Source: Buxus sempervirens
Taxonomy: Eukaryota; Streptophyta; Magnoliopsida; Buxales; Buxaceae
DNA: 64,000 nucleotides
Assembly: GCA_947561395.2 (NCBI GenBank)
Contig: OX387189.1
Span: 27,342,329-27,406,328, forward strand
Reading direction: 5' to 3'
A program made the position numbers and the translations under genes. The notes beneath the pieces are model-generated. The model did not search any database. It worked only from the letters and a program-made list of their open reading frames with translations, and was not told where the DNA came from. Of this stretch, positions 35,748 through 47,672 are shown in pieces (the first letter of the stretch is position 1; each line of letters starts with the position of its first letter).

Positions 35748-38672
35748 TGTAGACACTCCAAAATTGCACGATTTTTGATAAATCTTGAAGGAGAGATATT
35801 TTATTGGAATTTTCAATTCTTAACATTGGGTTTGAGATCCTTAGCCCATTTGAATCCAAAACCATAAAGGAAAAGGCCTGAATTCAATCTTTTGTGCAAA
35901 GTCAAACTTTTTCCGGTTGAATTTTGTTGACTTTTGACCCCAAAAAATGAAATATTTTTAAAGCAAGATTTCAAGATAATTTTTCCCGGTAATCAGGTTC
36001 TTAGCAATGTTATTGCATAAATGAATTTTTTGATATTTTAAATCTTGACGAATACCTTGGGATTAACATATTGAACCTTTTTACCAGACCTGAAAAATCG
36101 GAATTTTGCCTTGAACTGAAAAGTTGACTTTTTATTCACTTGGAATTTGGGTCTAGAGCTATTTTTAATGAATTCAAATGGGGGGGGGGGGTTTGCTTAT
36201 TTACATGTAATATTTTAAGTAAATGGAGATTAAAAAATACGAGGACATTTACTTAAATGATATTACATGTAAATAAATATTACCTATGCAAGCAAGGGTC
36301 AGTGCCATATAGAAGCTGTGCAGAGAAGCTATTTTTTTTGTATCCGACATTATATGTAGGATACAAGCCTTTTGCTTTGTATCCGAAATTTTATGTCAAA
36401 TACAAAGGATAATTACTTATATCCGACCTGAGTTGTCGAATACAAGTGTTTTGCTCAAAATTGAGGAATTCCGAAAGTTTTCACTTTTTACTGTCTTATC
36501 CCTATTTAAGAAGTGAGAATTCCCGGAAATAGCCTTAGGGTTTAAGTTGGTGGATTCTAGACATGATTTTGTGTCTACCATGACGAGTCCCCTTTACCCT
36601 AATTTTTGCCTATAAATAGGAGGCCTCTCCTCAAGCAAAGGGCCAAGAGTTGGAGATTGAAGAGCTCCAAGTGAAAGAAAGGAACCTCTACTCTATTGCT
36701 TCCAGAACCCAAGTAAGCCCTAATCCTCTTTTAATTTTCTGTTTTTAAATTCTAGGGTTATTTCTCTTCTTCTACCTTTCTGTAGAATAATGGACTACTA
36801 TTTGTGCTTGAAACCCCTCTCCCTACTCAAAGTACCTCGAGACTCTCTCTAGCCGTAAAACGTGAAGAGAGATCTAGGGGAAACGAGAATGGGAGTTGAC
36901 CCTTAGTCATAGAACCCTCTTGAATGGCCTATGGTTGTGTGAAACCCCATTCCCTACTCAAAGTACCCCAAGATTATTTCTAGCTGAAAAAGGCGAAAAG
37001 AGAACTAAGCGAAACGAGAATGGGAATGGAACCCTAGACATAGAACCCCATTTGATTAATGTACTTTTAATGCTATATGTTGTGATGTATTGATTTAAAG
37101 AGATGATTTTTACGCATGCACACATTGCACTTGTTTTGTCGAAATAGGCTTATATTTTGGGATCTATCGTATTCATTATGGTAGATCTGAAATAAATGGC
37201 CCCAAGTATTTTTGGGACATTTCTTAATGATTTTCAAAAGGATACAAGCAAGTTTATCTTTGAGTATTGAAGACCTCATGGTCTAACCTCTCAGTTTTGG
37301 GCATTTTTGCTCCATTTTGGGGGTTTTGGTATATTCTCTCCAATCAAAGAGAACGGTGAGCCAAATTCGTTCCCTATTTCCTTCTGGAGGTTTTTTTAAA
37401 TATTTTTTCAAATGATTTTGGTTTGATTGGCATGGATTACACACACTTGATCACTGTTTTCGATTGATTTTACTTAAAAATGTCAAAACTGGACAGAATC
37501 TGTACCCTAACTTCGGACACTCATAACTTCACCATCCAGATGAATTTTGGAGTGATTCTAAAGACATGTAAAAGGTAAGACTGTGTAGTTATTGTCTGTA
37601 AAATTTCAGCCATTTTTATGAAATGGAATTTTGACACTATTCGATCAAAGTCGACAGGTCAGTTCAGGCCAGATTGTTGAACCTGTCACTTTGAATGAGC
37701 ACCATCTGCTCGTTTTAAGTCCGATTTGAGTGGTTTTGGTTTTTGTGTGTTCTTTTGTGAGTCTGCTTTCAAATCCAGTTGGTTTCAAATTTTTTTGCTT
37801 TTATTTGTGTCATGGGTAACTGATTTATTCAAAACTGCTCAATAGCACAATTCTGGGCTAATCTGTGATCTTTGGGGCTTGTTCGGGAGGCCACGCAAGG
37901 CACATCCGGATGAAGTTTTGTATGGGGCTAGTTTCATTTGAAAGACGGCACTACATACTTCATTCATGAAAATTTTTAAGGATTTATATGGAGCCAATCT
38001 CCTCAAATGGATTTCCAAAGTTGACCACTTGTTCCTTTTATCGATTTACAACAGCAGATTTCAAATGAGCATAACTCTTAGGGTTTTAACCGGATTTACT
38101 TGAAAATTTTCCTGAGTCTTTATTTATCATAATCTTTCAAATGGATTTGGTTTGATTCAATTTGAATTTGATTTGAATGATTTATTGTCAAATGGCTTCA
38201 TCTTTTACCGAGTTTTCCGGATTTGCCTTCACTTGCTTGTATTCAAGTTTTATTTTGATTTGCAATTGATGGTGATGTCTTAGAAGTGATACTTCCATAA
38301 AAGAAAGTCTATGATTCATTGGACTTCTCATGTGGAGGGATCATACATGTTTTTAATCCTTTTCAAGCCTTTTTTATTGTTGCAATTAGCAAACTTTTTT
38401 TATTTTGAGCATGAACAACACTTGGCAACCACCTTGTGTGGGTGAATGGGGGTGCCTAACACCTTCCCCAAGTCATAATATAATCCCCTTACCCATCTCT
38501 GGAATTTTTTATTTTAAAGTGGAATTAATTTTGATCTAGATTTGCCCTTTTTTTTCTTATTTTGATGATTTTGGTGTCCATTCACACCTAAAAAGAATGG
38601 TGGCGACTCTTCCCTTTTTTGAATCCCGTGTGATGACCGGAAAGTCATGAGGTTGATTTTTTCCATGTCTCA
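35748..38672 (+). mobile_element. Family A LTR, left arm of fold-back
   Basis: TGTAGACACTCCAAAATTGC...CCATGTCTCA. Parts: a poly-G run (36180), palindromes (36338-36445), TATA box 36611-36619, a donor-like CCCAAGTAAGCCC near 36710, and two tandem units of about 130 bp (36810-37045). It cuts the Tat gag fossil. The left flank is gag, not a polypurine tract. The sequence after the LTR is primer-site-like, as for a 5' LTR. The open frame across 36896-37093 is an LTR repeat, not a gene. Confidence 0.88.
36338..36619 (+). promoter_or_regulatory. Palindromes and TATA box of family A LTR
   Basis: At 36338-36366 arms TTGTATCC and GGATACAA enclose GACATTATATGTA, nearly symmetric itself. Diverged copies of the same motif follow at 36377-36406 and 36418-36445. 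The TATA box TATAAATAG is at 36611-36619. Confidence 0.75.
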
Positions 38673-38676
38673 CAAC

Positions 38677-38736
38677 TGGTGACTCTGCTGGGGAAGATTT
38701 GCTAGTTGTGATTTAAATCCCTAGCGGAGTCGCCAG
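38677..38736. other. Two opposed primer-site-like sequences at the fold-back centre
   Basis: TGGTGACTCTGCTGGGGA (+ strand, from 38677) and, on the minus strand, TGGCGACTCCGCTAGGG (from 38736). Each follows the end of one LTR by four bases, as a primer site would. About 25 asymmetric bases separate them. Confidence 0.7.
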
Positions 38737-38739
38737 TTG

Positions 38740-41704
38740 TGATACATGGAAAAAATCAATCTCGTGACTTTCCGGTCATCACACGGGATTCAGAAAAAGG
38801 GAAGACTCGCCACAATTCAATTTTAGGTGTGAATGGACACCAAAATCATCAAAATAAGCACAAAGGGCAAATCTAGATCAATATTAATTCCACTTTAAAA
38901 TAAAAAATCCAGAGATGGGTAAGGAGATTAGATTATAAATGAGGGAAGGTGTTAGGCACCCCCATTCACCCACATAAGGTGGTTTCCAAGTGTTGTTCAT
39001 GCTCAAAATAAAGAAAGCTTGCTAACTAAAATAATCAAAAAGGCTTGAAAAAGGTTAAACACATGTATGATCCCTCCACATGAGAAATCCAATGAATCTT
39101 AGACTTTCTTTTATGGAAGTATCACTTCTGGGACATCACTATTAAATGGAAATCAAAGCAAAACTTGAACACAACCAAGTTAAGACAAACCCGGAAAATT
39201 CGGTAAAAGATGGAGCCATTTGTCTTGAAATCATCCAAATCAAATTTAAATTGAATCAAACCAAATCCATTTGAAAGATTATGATAAATAGAAGACTCAG
39301 GAAAATTTTCAAGTAGATCCGATTAAAATCCTAAGAGTTATGCTCATTTGAAATTCACTGTTATAAGTTTATAAAAGTGGCAAGTGGGCAACTTTGAAAA
39401 CCTATTTGTGAAGATTGGCTACATATAAATCTTTGAAAATTTGCAAGAATGAAGTATGAAGTGCCATCTTTCAAATGAAATAGGCCTCACACCAAACTCC
39501 ATTCGGATGTGACTTGTGTGACCTAACGAACATGCCCAGAGGATCATAGATCAATATAGAATTGTGTTATAGGGCAGTTCTGAGTAAATCAGACACACAA
39601 CACACAAATGAAATCAAAAAATTTTGAAACCAATTGGATTTGAAAGTATACTCATAAAGGAAAACACAGAATTCAAAATCACTCAAATCGGACTTAAATC
39701 GAGCAAGTGGTGCTCAGTCAAAGTGACAGGTTCAGCAATCTGGTCTGAACGGACCTGTCAACTTTGATCAAATGGTGTCAAAAATCCACCTCATAAAAAT
39801 GGCTAAAATTTTACAGACAAGAACTAGATAATATCACCTTTCACATGTCTTTAGAATCACTCCAAAATTCATCCGGATGATGAAGTTATGAGTGTCCGAA
39901 GTTAGGGTACAGATGCTGTCCAGTTTTGACATTTTTAAGTAAAATCAACCAAAAACAGTGATCAAGTGGGTGTAATCCGTGCAATCCAAACCAAAATCAT
40001 TTGAAAAAGTATTGAAAAACCTCTAGAAGGAAATAGGGTATGAATTTGGCTCACCATTCTCTTTGATTGGAGAGAATATACCAAAAACCCTAAAGTGGAG
40101 TAAAAAATGCTCAAAACAAAGAGGTTAGACCAAGAGGTCTCCTATATCCAAGGAAAACTTGCTTGTATTCATTTGAAAACCATTAAGAAATGTCCAGGAA
40201 TAAATTTAGGGCTATTTATCTTAGATCTATCGTAATGAATACAATAGATCCAAAATACGAGCCTTTTTCGACAAAACAAGTGCGATGTGTGCATGTGTAA
40301 AAATCATCTCTTTAAATCAATACATCACAAAATATAGCATTAAAAGTACATTAATCAAATGGGGTTCTATGTCTAGGGTTCCATTCCCATTCTCGTTTTC
40401 CTTAGTTCTCTCTTCGCCTTTTTCTACTAGAAATAATCTTGGGGTACTTTGAGTAGGGTATGCGGTTTCACACAACAATAGGCCATTCAAGAGGGTTCTA
40501 TGACTAAGGGTCAATTCCCATTCTCGTTTCCCATAGGTCTCTCTTCACGTTTTACAGCTAGAGAGAATCTCGAGATACTTTGAGTAGGGAAAGGGGTTTC
40601 AAGCACAAACAGTAGGCCATTATTCTACAGAAAGGTAGAAGAAGAGAACTAACCCTAGAATTTAAAAACAGAAAATTAAAAGAGGATTAGGGCTTAACTG
40701 GGTTTTGGAAGCAATGGGGCAGAGGTTTCCTTCTTCACTTGGAGCTCTTCAATCTCCAACTCTTGGCCTTTTGTTTGAGGAGAGGCCTCCTATTTATAGG
40801 CAAAGGCTAGGGCAAAGAGGTGCCCTAATGGTAGACACAAACACATGTCTAGAATCCTCCAATTGAAATCCTAAGGCTATTTTTGAGAATTCCCACTCAT
40901 AGAGATATGTAAAACAGTAAAAAAGTGAAAACTCTCGGAATTTTCCAATTTTGAGCAAAACCCTTATATCTGACAACTCAGGTCGGATATAAACAATAAT
41001 GTTTGTATCTGACATTATACATCAGATACAAGGAAAAAGGCTTGTGTCCGACATTATCCATCGGATATAAAGAAAAAGGCTTGTATCAGAAATATAATAT
41101 CGGATACAAAGAAAAATGCTTCTTTGCACAGCTTCTGCATGGCACTGACCCTTACCTATACAGGCAATACTTATTTACATGTAATAGCATTTAAGTAAAT
41201 GTCCTCGTATTTTTTAATCTCCATTTACTTAAGATATTACATGTAAATAAGCAAACACCCCCCCCCCCCATTTGAATCCATTAAAAATAGCTCCAGACCC
41301 CAAATTCCAAGTGAATAAAAAATCAACTTTCCAGTCCTAGGCTAAATTCTAGTTTTTCAGGTCCGATAAAAAGATTCAACATGTTAAAACCAAGGTATTC
41401 GTCAAGATTTAAAATCTCAAAAAATTCATTTATGCAATAACATGGCTAAAAACCTGATTACCGGGAAAAATTATCTTGAAATCTTGCCTTAAAAAATATT
41501 TCATTTTTTGGGGTCAAAAGTCAATAAAATTCAACTGGAAAAAATTTGACTTTGCACAAAAGATTGAATTTGGGCCCTTTCCTTTGTGGTTTTAGATTCA
41601 AATGGATTAAGGATCTCAAACCCAATGCCAAGAATTGAAAATTCCAATAAAATATTTATCTCCTTCAAGATTTATCAAAATCGTGCAATTTTGGGGGGTC
41701 TACA
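38740..41704 (-). mobile_element. Family A LTR, right arm of fold-back
   Basis: On the minus strand it starts TGTAGACCCCCCAAAATTGC and ends CCATGTATCA. It is flanked on its 5' side by a polypurine tract (41705-41719), so it is in the place of the 3' LTR of the minus-strand Tat element 41705-52085. Yet a primer-site-like sequence follows its 3' end, an arrangement expected for an LTR shared by tandem or rearranged copies. TATA box TATAAATA is at 40791-40798 (minus). Two tandem units lie near 40380-40620. Confidence 0.88.
40791..41111 (-). promoter_or_regulatory. TATA box and palindromes of family A LTR (minus)
   Basis: At 41004-41030 perfect 9-bp arms TGTATCTGA and TCAGATACA surround nine bases. 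Diverged copies follow at about 41042-41072 and 41079-41111. The TATA box is at 40791-40798, downstream on the minus strand. Confidence 0.75.
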
Positions 41705-41719
41705 ACTGCCCCTCTTTGC
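41705..41719 (-). other. Polypurine tract of minus-strand Tat element
   Basis: The minus strand reads GCAAAGAGGGGCAGT directly before the LTR start TGTAGACC. The same sequence stands before the LTR at 62502. It is the plus-strand DNA primer of LTR elements. Confidence 0.85.
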
Positions 41720-43006
41720 TAGAGTTGTAGCACAATGAACAGCAAAGAACAGACACAACTCAAAATTGCACGTTTGAAAGACACCTCATTAATTGAACTT
41801 GCTTTGGTCAAACAAATGAGTGATAAAAAACATGGATTTGAAGATAGCCAATGAAACCCTTGCTTAAAGTCTGACGGGGTGGCGTCTCTTCCTTATCTCA
41901 GATTTCTTTGAGCTCTCGTGGCTATGAAAAGAAATCTAAGACAAGCAAATTTTAAAAAAGTGTGGGTTAAAATTGACCTCTGCAAACTGAATTGCTTTTG
42001 ATGTTTTTCACTTTACAACTCAACAATAAGGAAAGAAATATTTTATTGAATTTTTCTGATTGATTTTCTTATTTGATTTATGTGGGTGCCATTTGATGCC
42101 CAAACCTGTGTTTGAATATTTCTCAGCTTGCTTTTGCTTCTTCATCTTCTTGCTCTCTCAATAATGATGTATGTGTCGTTGCTGCCCATAACCTGCCTTC
42201 ATTCTTTTCAACTGCCTAAGTGAATGTCTCTTCTTAATTGATTGATTTGAAAATCATGATCTATTGATCTAACCTCATGCCCTTACAACCCATGATCTCT
42301 CATTCATGCTTTCTTACTGCCCCAGTAAAATCCTTCTTCAGAATTGGAAACCTTTGTTTAAAGGAGAAAACATGCAACTGCTTCGAAGCTTCTTCTTTTT
42401 TTTTCAAACCCGAAAACTAAGGCCTAACTGCTTCTTCCAGATGCTGTAATTAATTTCAATGAAAAGCCAGAGGGAAAGACACTGAGCATGCCTCGGTTTT
42501 GATTGCTTGAAGAAGTATTTGCCCTTCAGCAGAGATGATCCTCTTTTTTCCTTTTTTTTCTTTTTTTTCTTCTTTTTCTCTTTCTTCTTTTTTTTCTTCT
42601 TTTTTTTCTTCTTTTTTTCTTTTTTTTTTTATCTCTTTTTCTTTCTTTTTTTTTCTTCTTTTCTTCTAAAATACATTGAAATATTTCCCCCTTTCTGCAA
42701 CTTTGGTTACTTGACCACCTGAATCAAATTGAGATGATTGATCGACGCTTCTCTCCAAGAATGAAAGTTCTTGTCTTGATGAGCAACTGAGGGTGTCTTA
42801 ACATCCAAGGATGCAAGCAGGGTTGGTTTACTTTCTTGGGTACTCTCCAGGATGATCAAGTGAGGGGGCCTGGCTCTTATCAGCCCAATGCAGAGACAGT
42901 AATTAGCTTCAGGGACAGGAACTTCATGGTCCTAGTAGGTTTGAGGTCTTCTGTCCTCTATCTTCCTTTGCGGGTTCTTTGGTAGTTTGGAGCGACCTAG
43001 GGGATT
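41720..43006 (-). other. 3' region of minus-strand Tat element
   Basis: Non-coding DNA between the LTR and the antisense ORF. It is partly similar to 62270-62500 in the + copy. It holds a T/C microsatellite at 42541-42665, whose counterpart in the + copy is the A/G run at 62077-62220. The poly-F frame over it is an artefact. Confidence 0.6.
42541..42665. repeat. T/C-rich microsatellite
   Basis: Runs of six to ten T broken by single C or CTTC over about 125 bp. It is purine-rich in the element's sense orientation. Confidence 0.9.
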
Positions 43007-43594
43007 GTGATCCCAAATGGATATAAGGACTTCCTTGGGCCACTTATACCAGCCACCATGGGGCTAAATGCCCGATTGATGAAGGAATGGTTCTATGCTC
43101 GTTTCATGCGGGGCTCTGTCTTTTCTGAAGCCCATATGAAGGACTACCTTTTCTGGATCAAAGAGCAGGTTCAGAATCATGCCCTAATACCAGAGGATCC
43201 TCCTGCTGTTCTTGCACCTACTTATGAGGATATATTGGTTTCTGAGAGAGCATCCCACAAGAGGCTTCAACAAATTTGGGTACGAGAAGCTCAAGAGCTT
43301 AGGATACGAGGCCTTGATCTAGAGAGGCAAATTGAAGAGCAAGTATCTCGCCGTACTACTTTGGAAAAGCAACTCGAGGAGCAAAGACAGGCTCGCCGCT
43401 TTGAAGTCCGAGTGCTGCGGCAGAAGCAGCAGGATGCTTTAGCCAACCTTAGAGGCATGAGGATCAGGCAGGCACTCTCAGATGAGGTCATCTTCTTTTT
43501 GAGTGATCCGGATGTAGAGGGAGCTTCTGAAATTATTGCGGCTCAGGCGGCCCGAATTCGCGAGCTTGAGGAACGACTAGGGGATAGGGACTAG
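43007..43594 (+). CDS. Antisense ORF of Tat element, coiled-coil protein
   Basis: It reads against the element, between its integrase and 3' LTR, which is where Tat elements are known to carry extra antisense ORFs. The open stretch is 195 codons, with an N-terminal part MIPNGYKDFLGPLIPATMG and LMKEWFYARF that reads as the middle of a larger protein. From about residue 85 it has a long charged heptad-rich coiled coil (LDLERQIEEQVSRRTTLEKQ and on), ending IRELEERLGDRD. The ending resembles the tail encoded antisense in the + copy near 55250 (IRELKALV). It may be the last exon of a PMD-type gene; the N-terminal domain is not found here. I cannot name a function. Treated as a fossil; this piece looks open. 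Confidence 0.6.
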   Translation: MIPNGYKDFLGPLIPATMGLNARLMKEWFYARFMRGSVFSEAHMKDYLFWIKEQVQNHALIPEDPPAVLAPTYEDILVSERASHKRLQQIWVREAQELRIRGLDLERQIEEQVSRRTTLEKQLEEQRQARRFEVRVLRQKQQDALANLRGMRIRQALSDEVIFFLSDPDVEGASEIIAAQAARIRELEERLGDRD

Positions 43595-44545
43595 CTCCTT
43601 TTACTGCATTTTTTCATACCTTTGTATCAAAGCAAACTCCAATAGTGGAAAGACAAAGGATTTTATTCAAAAATAAGTTTTTATACTATTGGCCTCAGAA
43701 TTCTTAGATGCTTGTAAAAACAAAGGTTTTATGAAAAGTATTTGATTTATCATCAATGGCCAGAATATATATATTTTTTTGTATTTTATTATTTTTTTTA
43801 ATTTTGGTCCAAAACACTTAATCATACACAATTAAAAGAGTTGACATCAAGTTGAATAATGAAATGGGTAATCCAAATAATAAGGAGAGATCAGATCTAT
43901 CTCCCCTAGGACCTTTAGAGTCATCCCCCAAATGCTTTCTCTTTCAGAATTGACCCCATTATTTCCAATCCGTTCCATCTTCAGTGCTCATATTGATTTC
44001 CCTTCAAGCTTGGACAACATGATCAGCACAAACCTTGATTTTTTTTTTCATTTTATTTTTTTTCTTTTTTCTTGCCAATATTGCCCCTAGCGCCAGTTAC
44101 GGTTTTCACTAGGGCCGGCTCTTGTATTCTGTCATCACCAATCTTTACTCTGATCATTGAAAGAATACACCAAGATCGTCGATGGCTTATAAATAGGACG
44201 AAATGAAGGCTATGCTTGATATATGAAAGAAAGGGTATTAAAAGCTTAAAATTTTACAACCATGAAAATAGGTCAACTGGACTTACAATCATGATGTATA
44301 TAATCTTGATTCCCCAAACTTTGCTCATTTCTTTTCCTTGGCTTTCATTTGCCATTTCTCTTTTTCTTTTTCCTTTATTTTTGCCCCAATTGGCCTTGCC
44401 CCAATTTGTTTTGCCCCAGTATAAGACTGTAAGTCCAGTTTAGGTTTATCAAAGAAACGAACAGGCTCGAATTGGTTAAACTAAGGATTAAAATTTTTGG
44501 AAAATAAAGAAAAATGGCCCCAGATCATTTCCTAGTAATATTCAT
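43595..44545. other. Non-coding stretch between antisense ORF and integrase
   Basis: AT-rich DNA with short T runs (43770-43800, 44040-44070) and no recognisable gene. It would hold the 3' end of the antisense transcript and the end of the sense pol reading frame. Confidence 0.5.
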
Positions 44546-45676
44546 TCAAGGAAAATACCTCTTTACTGCATCAGAGTTAATTGGCTCAGTAAAATCTTTT
44601 CCATCCATTTCTGTCAAGATGAGTGCACCCCCTGACAGGACCTTCTTGACGACATAAGGCCCTTCCCAATTTGGCTTGAACTTCCCGCGAGGATCTTCCA
44701 AAAATGGTAAGATTTTCTTTAGTACCAAGTTTCCTTCTTGAAAAGTTATGGGCTTCACCTTCTTATTGTAAGCCCTGGCCATTCTCTTCTGATACAATTG
44801 GCCATGACAAAGCGCCTTCAAGCACTTTTCCTCTATCAGATTGAGTTGATCATGTCTTGACTGTATCCATTCAGCTTCTTCCAATTCTACTTCCATTAGC
44901 ACTCTCAATGATGGGATTTCAACTTCCACAGGTAAAACTGCTTCCATTCCATAGATTAGGGAGTACGGGGTTGCTCTAGTAGAAGTTCGGATTGAGGTCC
45001 CGTAGGCATGTAGAGCAAGCAGTAGCATTTCATGCCAATCTTTGTAACTCACTACCATCTTCTGAATGATTTTCTTTATATTCTTATTTGCTGCTTCTAC
45101 TGCCCCATTCATCTTTGGTCTGTACGGAGCGGACTTGTGATGGGTAATCTGGAATTGCTCACACATCTTCTTCATATCCTTGTTCTTAATATTTGAAGCG
45201 TTGTCTGATACTATGGTATTTGGTAGGCCATAGCGGCAAATAATGTTGTGCCTCAAAAACTTAAGAACATGGCTACTTGTGATATTCGCATATGAAACCA
45301 CTTCTACCCATTTGGTGAAATAGTCGATTGCTACAAGTATGAATTTGTGCCCATTCGATGCCTTAGGAGAAATCATGCCAATGACATCTATGCCCCACAT
45401 AGAGAAGGGCCATGGTGATGTCATGTTATGAAGCTCACTTGGGGGTGCATGTTTGTTATCCGCATATATTTGGCATGGATGACATCTCTTGACATGTACA
45501 CAGCAATCGTGCTCCATCATCGACCAATAGTATCCCAACCTCAGAATCTTCTTTGCAAGCATATGTCCATTCATACGGGGTCCACAGACTCCTCCATATA
45601 TAGTTTCAATCAATCTTTCTGACTTAGCCTTAGCAACACATCGGAGTAGAATATCATTATGTGACCTCTTGTACAA
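44546..45676 (-). pseudogene. Tat/Ogre-type integrase
   Basis: Open over 376 codons. In order: a zinc-binding region with CHPCQIYADNKHAPPSELH, a core with acidic positions in WGIDVIGMISP, LPNTIVSDNASN and NGAVEAANKNI, and a C-terminal part with FKPNWEGPYVVKKVLSGGAL. Wording such as PWPFSMWGIDVIG and YFTKWVEV is typical of Tat-lineage integrase. The enzyme joins element DNA to host DNA. It lies downstream of the RNase H pieces on the minus strand. This stretch looks whole, within an element that is broken overall. Confidence 0.9.
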
Positions 45677-46165
45677 CTATCCACCACTTAGTAGGAACTG
45701 ACCGACTAATCTCTGTATTGTCCTTTTCTCAATAGAAGTAACATTGTCTGGTAGACTCCGATCGTTCAAGAAATTTTTGCTGTCTTGAAACCACAGTACT
45801 TCCTCTTCTGGTGCTCCCTCTAGAACAAGACAATAAGCTGGTTCATCTCTGACCTCAATTTCTAGTGGTTTAATATCTACACCTTTTGGCATGCTGACCA
45901 TCGAAGCCAATGTTGCTAGAGCATCCATGAACTGATTCTTGGCCCTTGGCATATAGTTGAAGGAAATTCAAGTAAATTTTGTGCTTATCTCTTTCAAATA
46001 ATGGTGATATGGGATTAGTTTATGATCTTTGGTTTTCCATTCACCAGTTGTTTGGAAGATGATAAGACTCGAATCTCCATATACGTCAAGTTCCTCCACT
46101 TCATGGTCTAGAGCAGCTTTCAACCCAATCATGCATGCTTCATACTCCGCAATATTATTTGTGCA
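45677..46165 (-). pseudogene. Second RNase H (aRH) and linker, Tat-type fossil
   Basis: The minus strand carries a piece with NQFMDALATLASM followed by KPLEIEVRDEPAYC, the usual end of the extra, archaeal-type RNase H domain and the linker to integrase in Tat elements. A second RNase H after the normal one is a hallmark of that lineage. Confidence 0.75.
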
Positions 46166-46833
46166 CTAGAATCTCAATTTTACTGCAATCGGGATGTGTG
46201 ACCCATCTGACTTGACCAATACTGCCCCTATTCCATTTCCATTCATGTTGGCGGCCCCATCGAAGAACATCTGCCAAGAGCTTTCATTTTCCTCTTCTTC
46301 AATAAACAGAATTGCCTCATCAGGAAAGTTGGTCTTCAAGGGTTGGTATTCTAGTGGAGGATGTGCAGCCAGGTGATCGGCAATTGCTTGACCTTTAATC
46401 GCCTTCTGAGTAATGTATGTGAGGTCAAACTCGGATAATAGCAACTGCCACTTTGCCGTTCTGCTAGTTAGTACTAGTTTCTCAAATAAGTACTTCAAAG
46501 GATCCATCCGGGATATCAATAATGTGGAATGACTAAGGAAGTAATGCCTTAGTCTTTGAGTAGCCCACACTATAGCGCAACAGGTCTTTTCCAATGGTGA
46601 GTACTTGGCTTCATATTCCGTGAACTTTTTACTCAAATAGTAAATGGCCCTTTTCTTTCTACCATTCTCATCATGCTGCCCCAAAACACATCCCATCGAT
46701 GTTTCCAACACTAATAAGTACAGAATCAGTGGTCTTCCTGGAGTTGGTGGCACTAGCACAGGTGGATTCAGTAAATACTCCTTTATTGTATCAAAGGCCT
46801 GCTGGCAATCCTCATTCCAAACTGTCGGGTTAT
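46166..46833 (-). pseudogene. RNase H and start of aRH, Tat-type fossil
   Basis: Motifs: VWNEDCQQAFDTIKEYL (RT connection), LVLETSMGCVLGQHDENG, RAIYYLSKKFTEYEAKYSPL (RNase H), then FFDGAANMNGNGIGAVLV opening the second RNase H. At 46834 a solo LTR C interrupts; RT continues at 50187. Confidence 0.88.
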
Positions 46834-47404
46834 AGGTAATCGCCCAAATTTTGATCAAACCAAAAAGAAAAAAGAAGAAGAAGAAGAAAACAAAAAAATG
46901 TGCTAAAAGACAGCAAAAAAGTCAAACCCTGAGGGGACAAAAGCTAACTTTTTGATCAATTGAAGATTGGCCACCTTGCTTTATCTCAATGGATAGAGAA
47001 TTCCGATACGGTTCCAATGCAACTGAGTTTGCTGGAATCAAAGTCCGGATGAAAGATCTATGGGCCGGTCAAACTTGAGGGGGAGCCGAAAGTTGACTTT
47101 CTGCTAAACCCCGAATCAGTTGCTTAATCCTATCCCAATGGATAGAGGACTCCGATAAGGTTCTAATGCAATTGAATTTGCCCAAATCGGAGTCCGGATA
47201 AAGAAGATATGAGCAGTTGAAGTTTCCGAGCAGCAAAACGCAGCAAAATATCTCGGGGGGCAATCTTTAAAAATCAAAAACTTGCTAAATATCTCAGGGA
47301 CTAAACCAAAATTCGTAGGGGGCAATCTGCAGACATCTAAAAGTGTCAAATCGGTCAAATCAGTCGAATCGGTCAAGTCGAGGGGCAATCTGTAATTTTT
47401 TGAT

Positions 47405-47672
47405 TTGTATTCGATCAAATATGTCGGATACACATACTTTTGTGTATATCCGACATTATTGGTCAAATACAAGAGATACGCCATGCGATTCGCGCCGATT
47501 CACTGACGGATTTGCACAGAAAAATTAAAATTTTCAAATAATTATGTTTGTATCCGACATTTTTTGTCGGATAAGAAGGAAGTGCAGTGTATCCGACATG
47601 AAATGCTGGATACAATGGAGGTATAGTATATCCGACATTAAATGCCGGATACAAAAAGTTTTCTATAAAAAG
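47405..47672 (+). promoter_or_regulatory. Palindromes and TATA box of family C LTR
   Basis: The cluster has about five TATCCGACA...TGTCGGATA motifs; 47551-47574 has perfect 9-bp arms around six bases. The last copy (47627-47656) ends only about 8 bases before the TATA box TATAAAAAG (47664-47672). Confidence 0.75.

Larger units (their letters stand above)
35748..41704. repeat. Large inverted repeat: two family A LTRs, tail to tail
   Basis: Left arm 35748-38672 (+) and right arm 38740-41704 (-) are nearly identical 2.93- and 2.97-kb LTRs. The 67-bp centre is itself largely palindromic: each LTR is followed by a primer-site-like sequence (CAACTGGTGACTCTGC on the left, the inverse CAACTGGCGACTCCGC on the right). 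The total is about 6 kb of near-perfect palindrome. A transcript through it could fold into a very long double strand (inference). Confidence 0.92.

Noticed and set aside
36896-37093. Conserved small ORF repeated at 40317-40514 (minus) and 63199-63420
   Set aside because: It recurs only because it lies in the tandem unit of family A LTRs. It follows LTR homology, not coding constraint, as far as can be seen.
42507-42722. Phe-rich open frame
   Set aside because: Translation of a T/C microsatellite.
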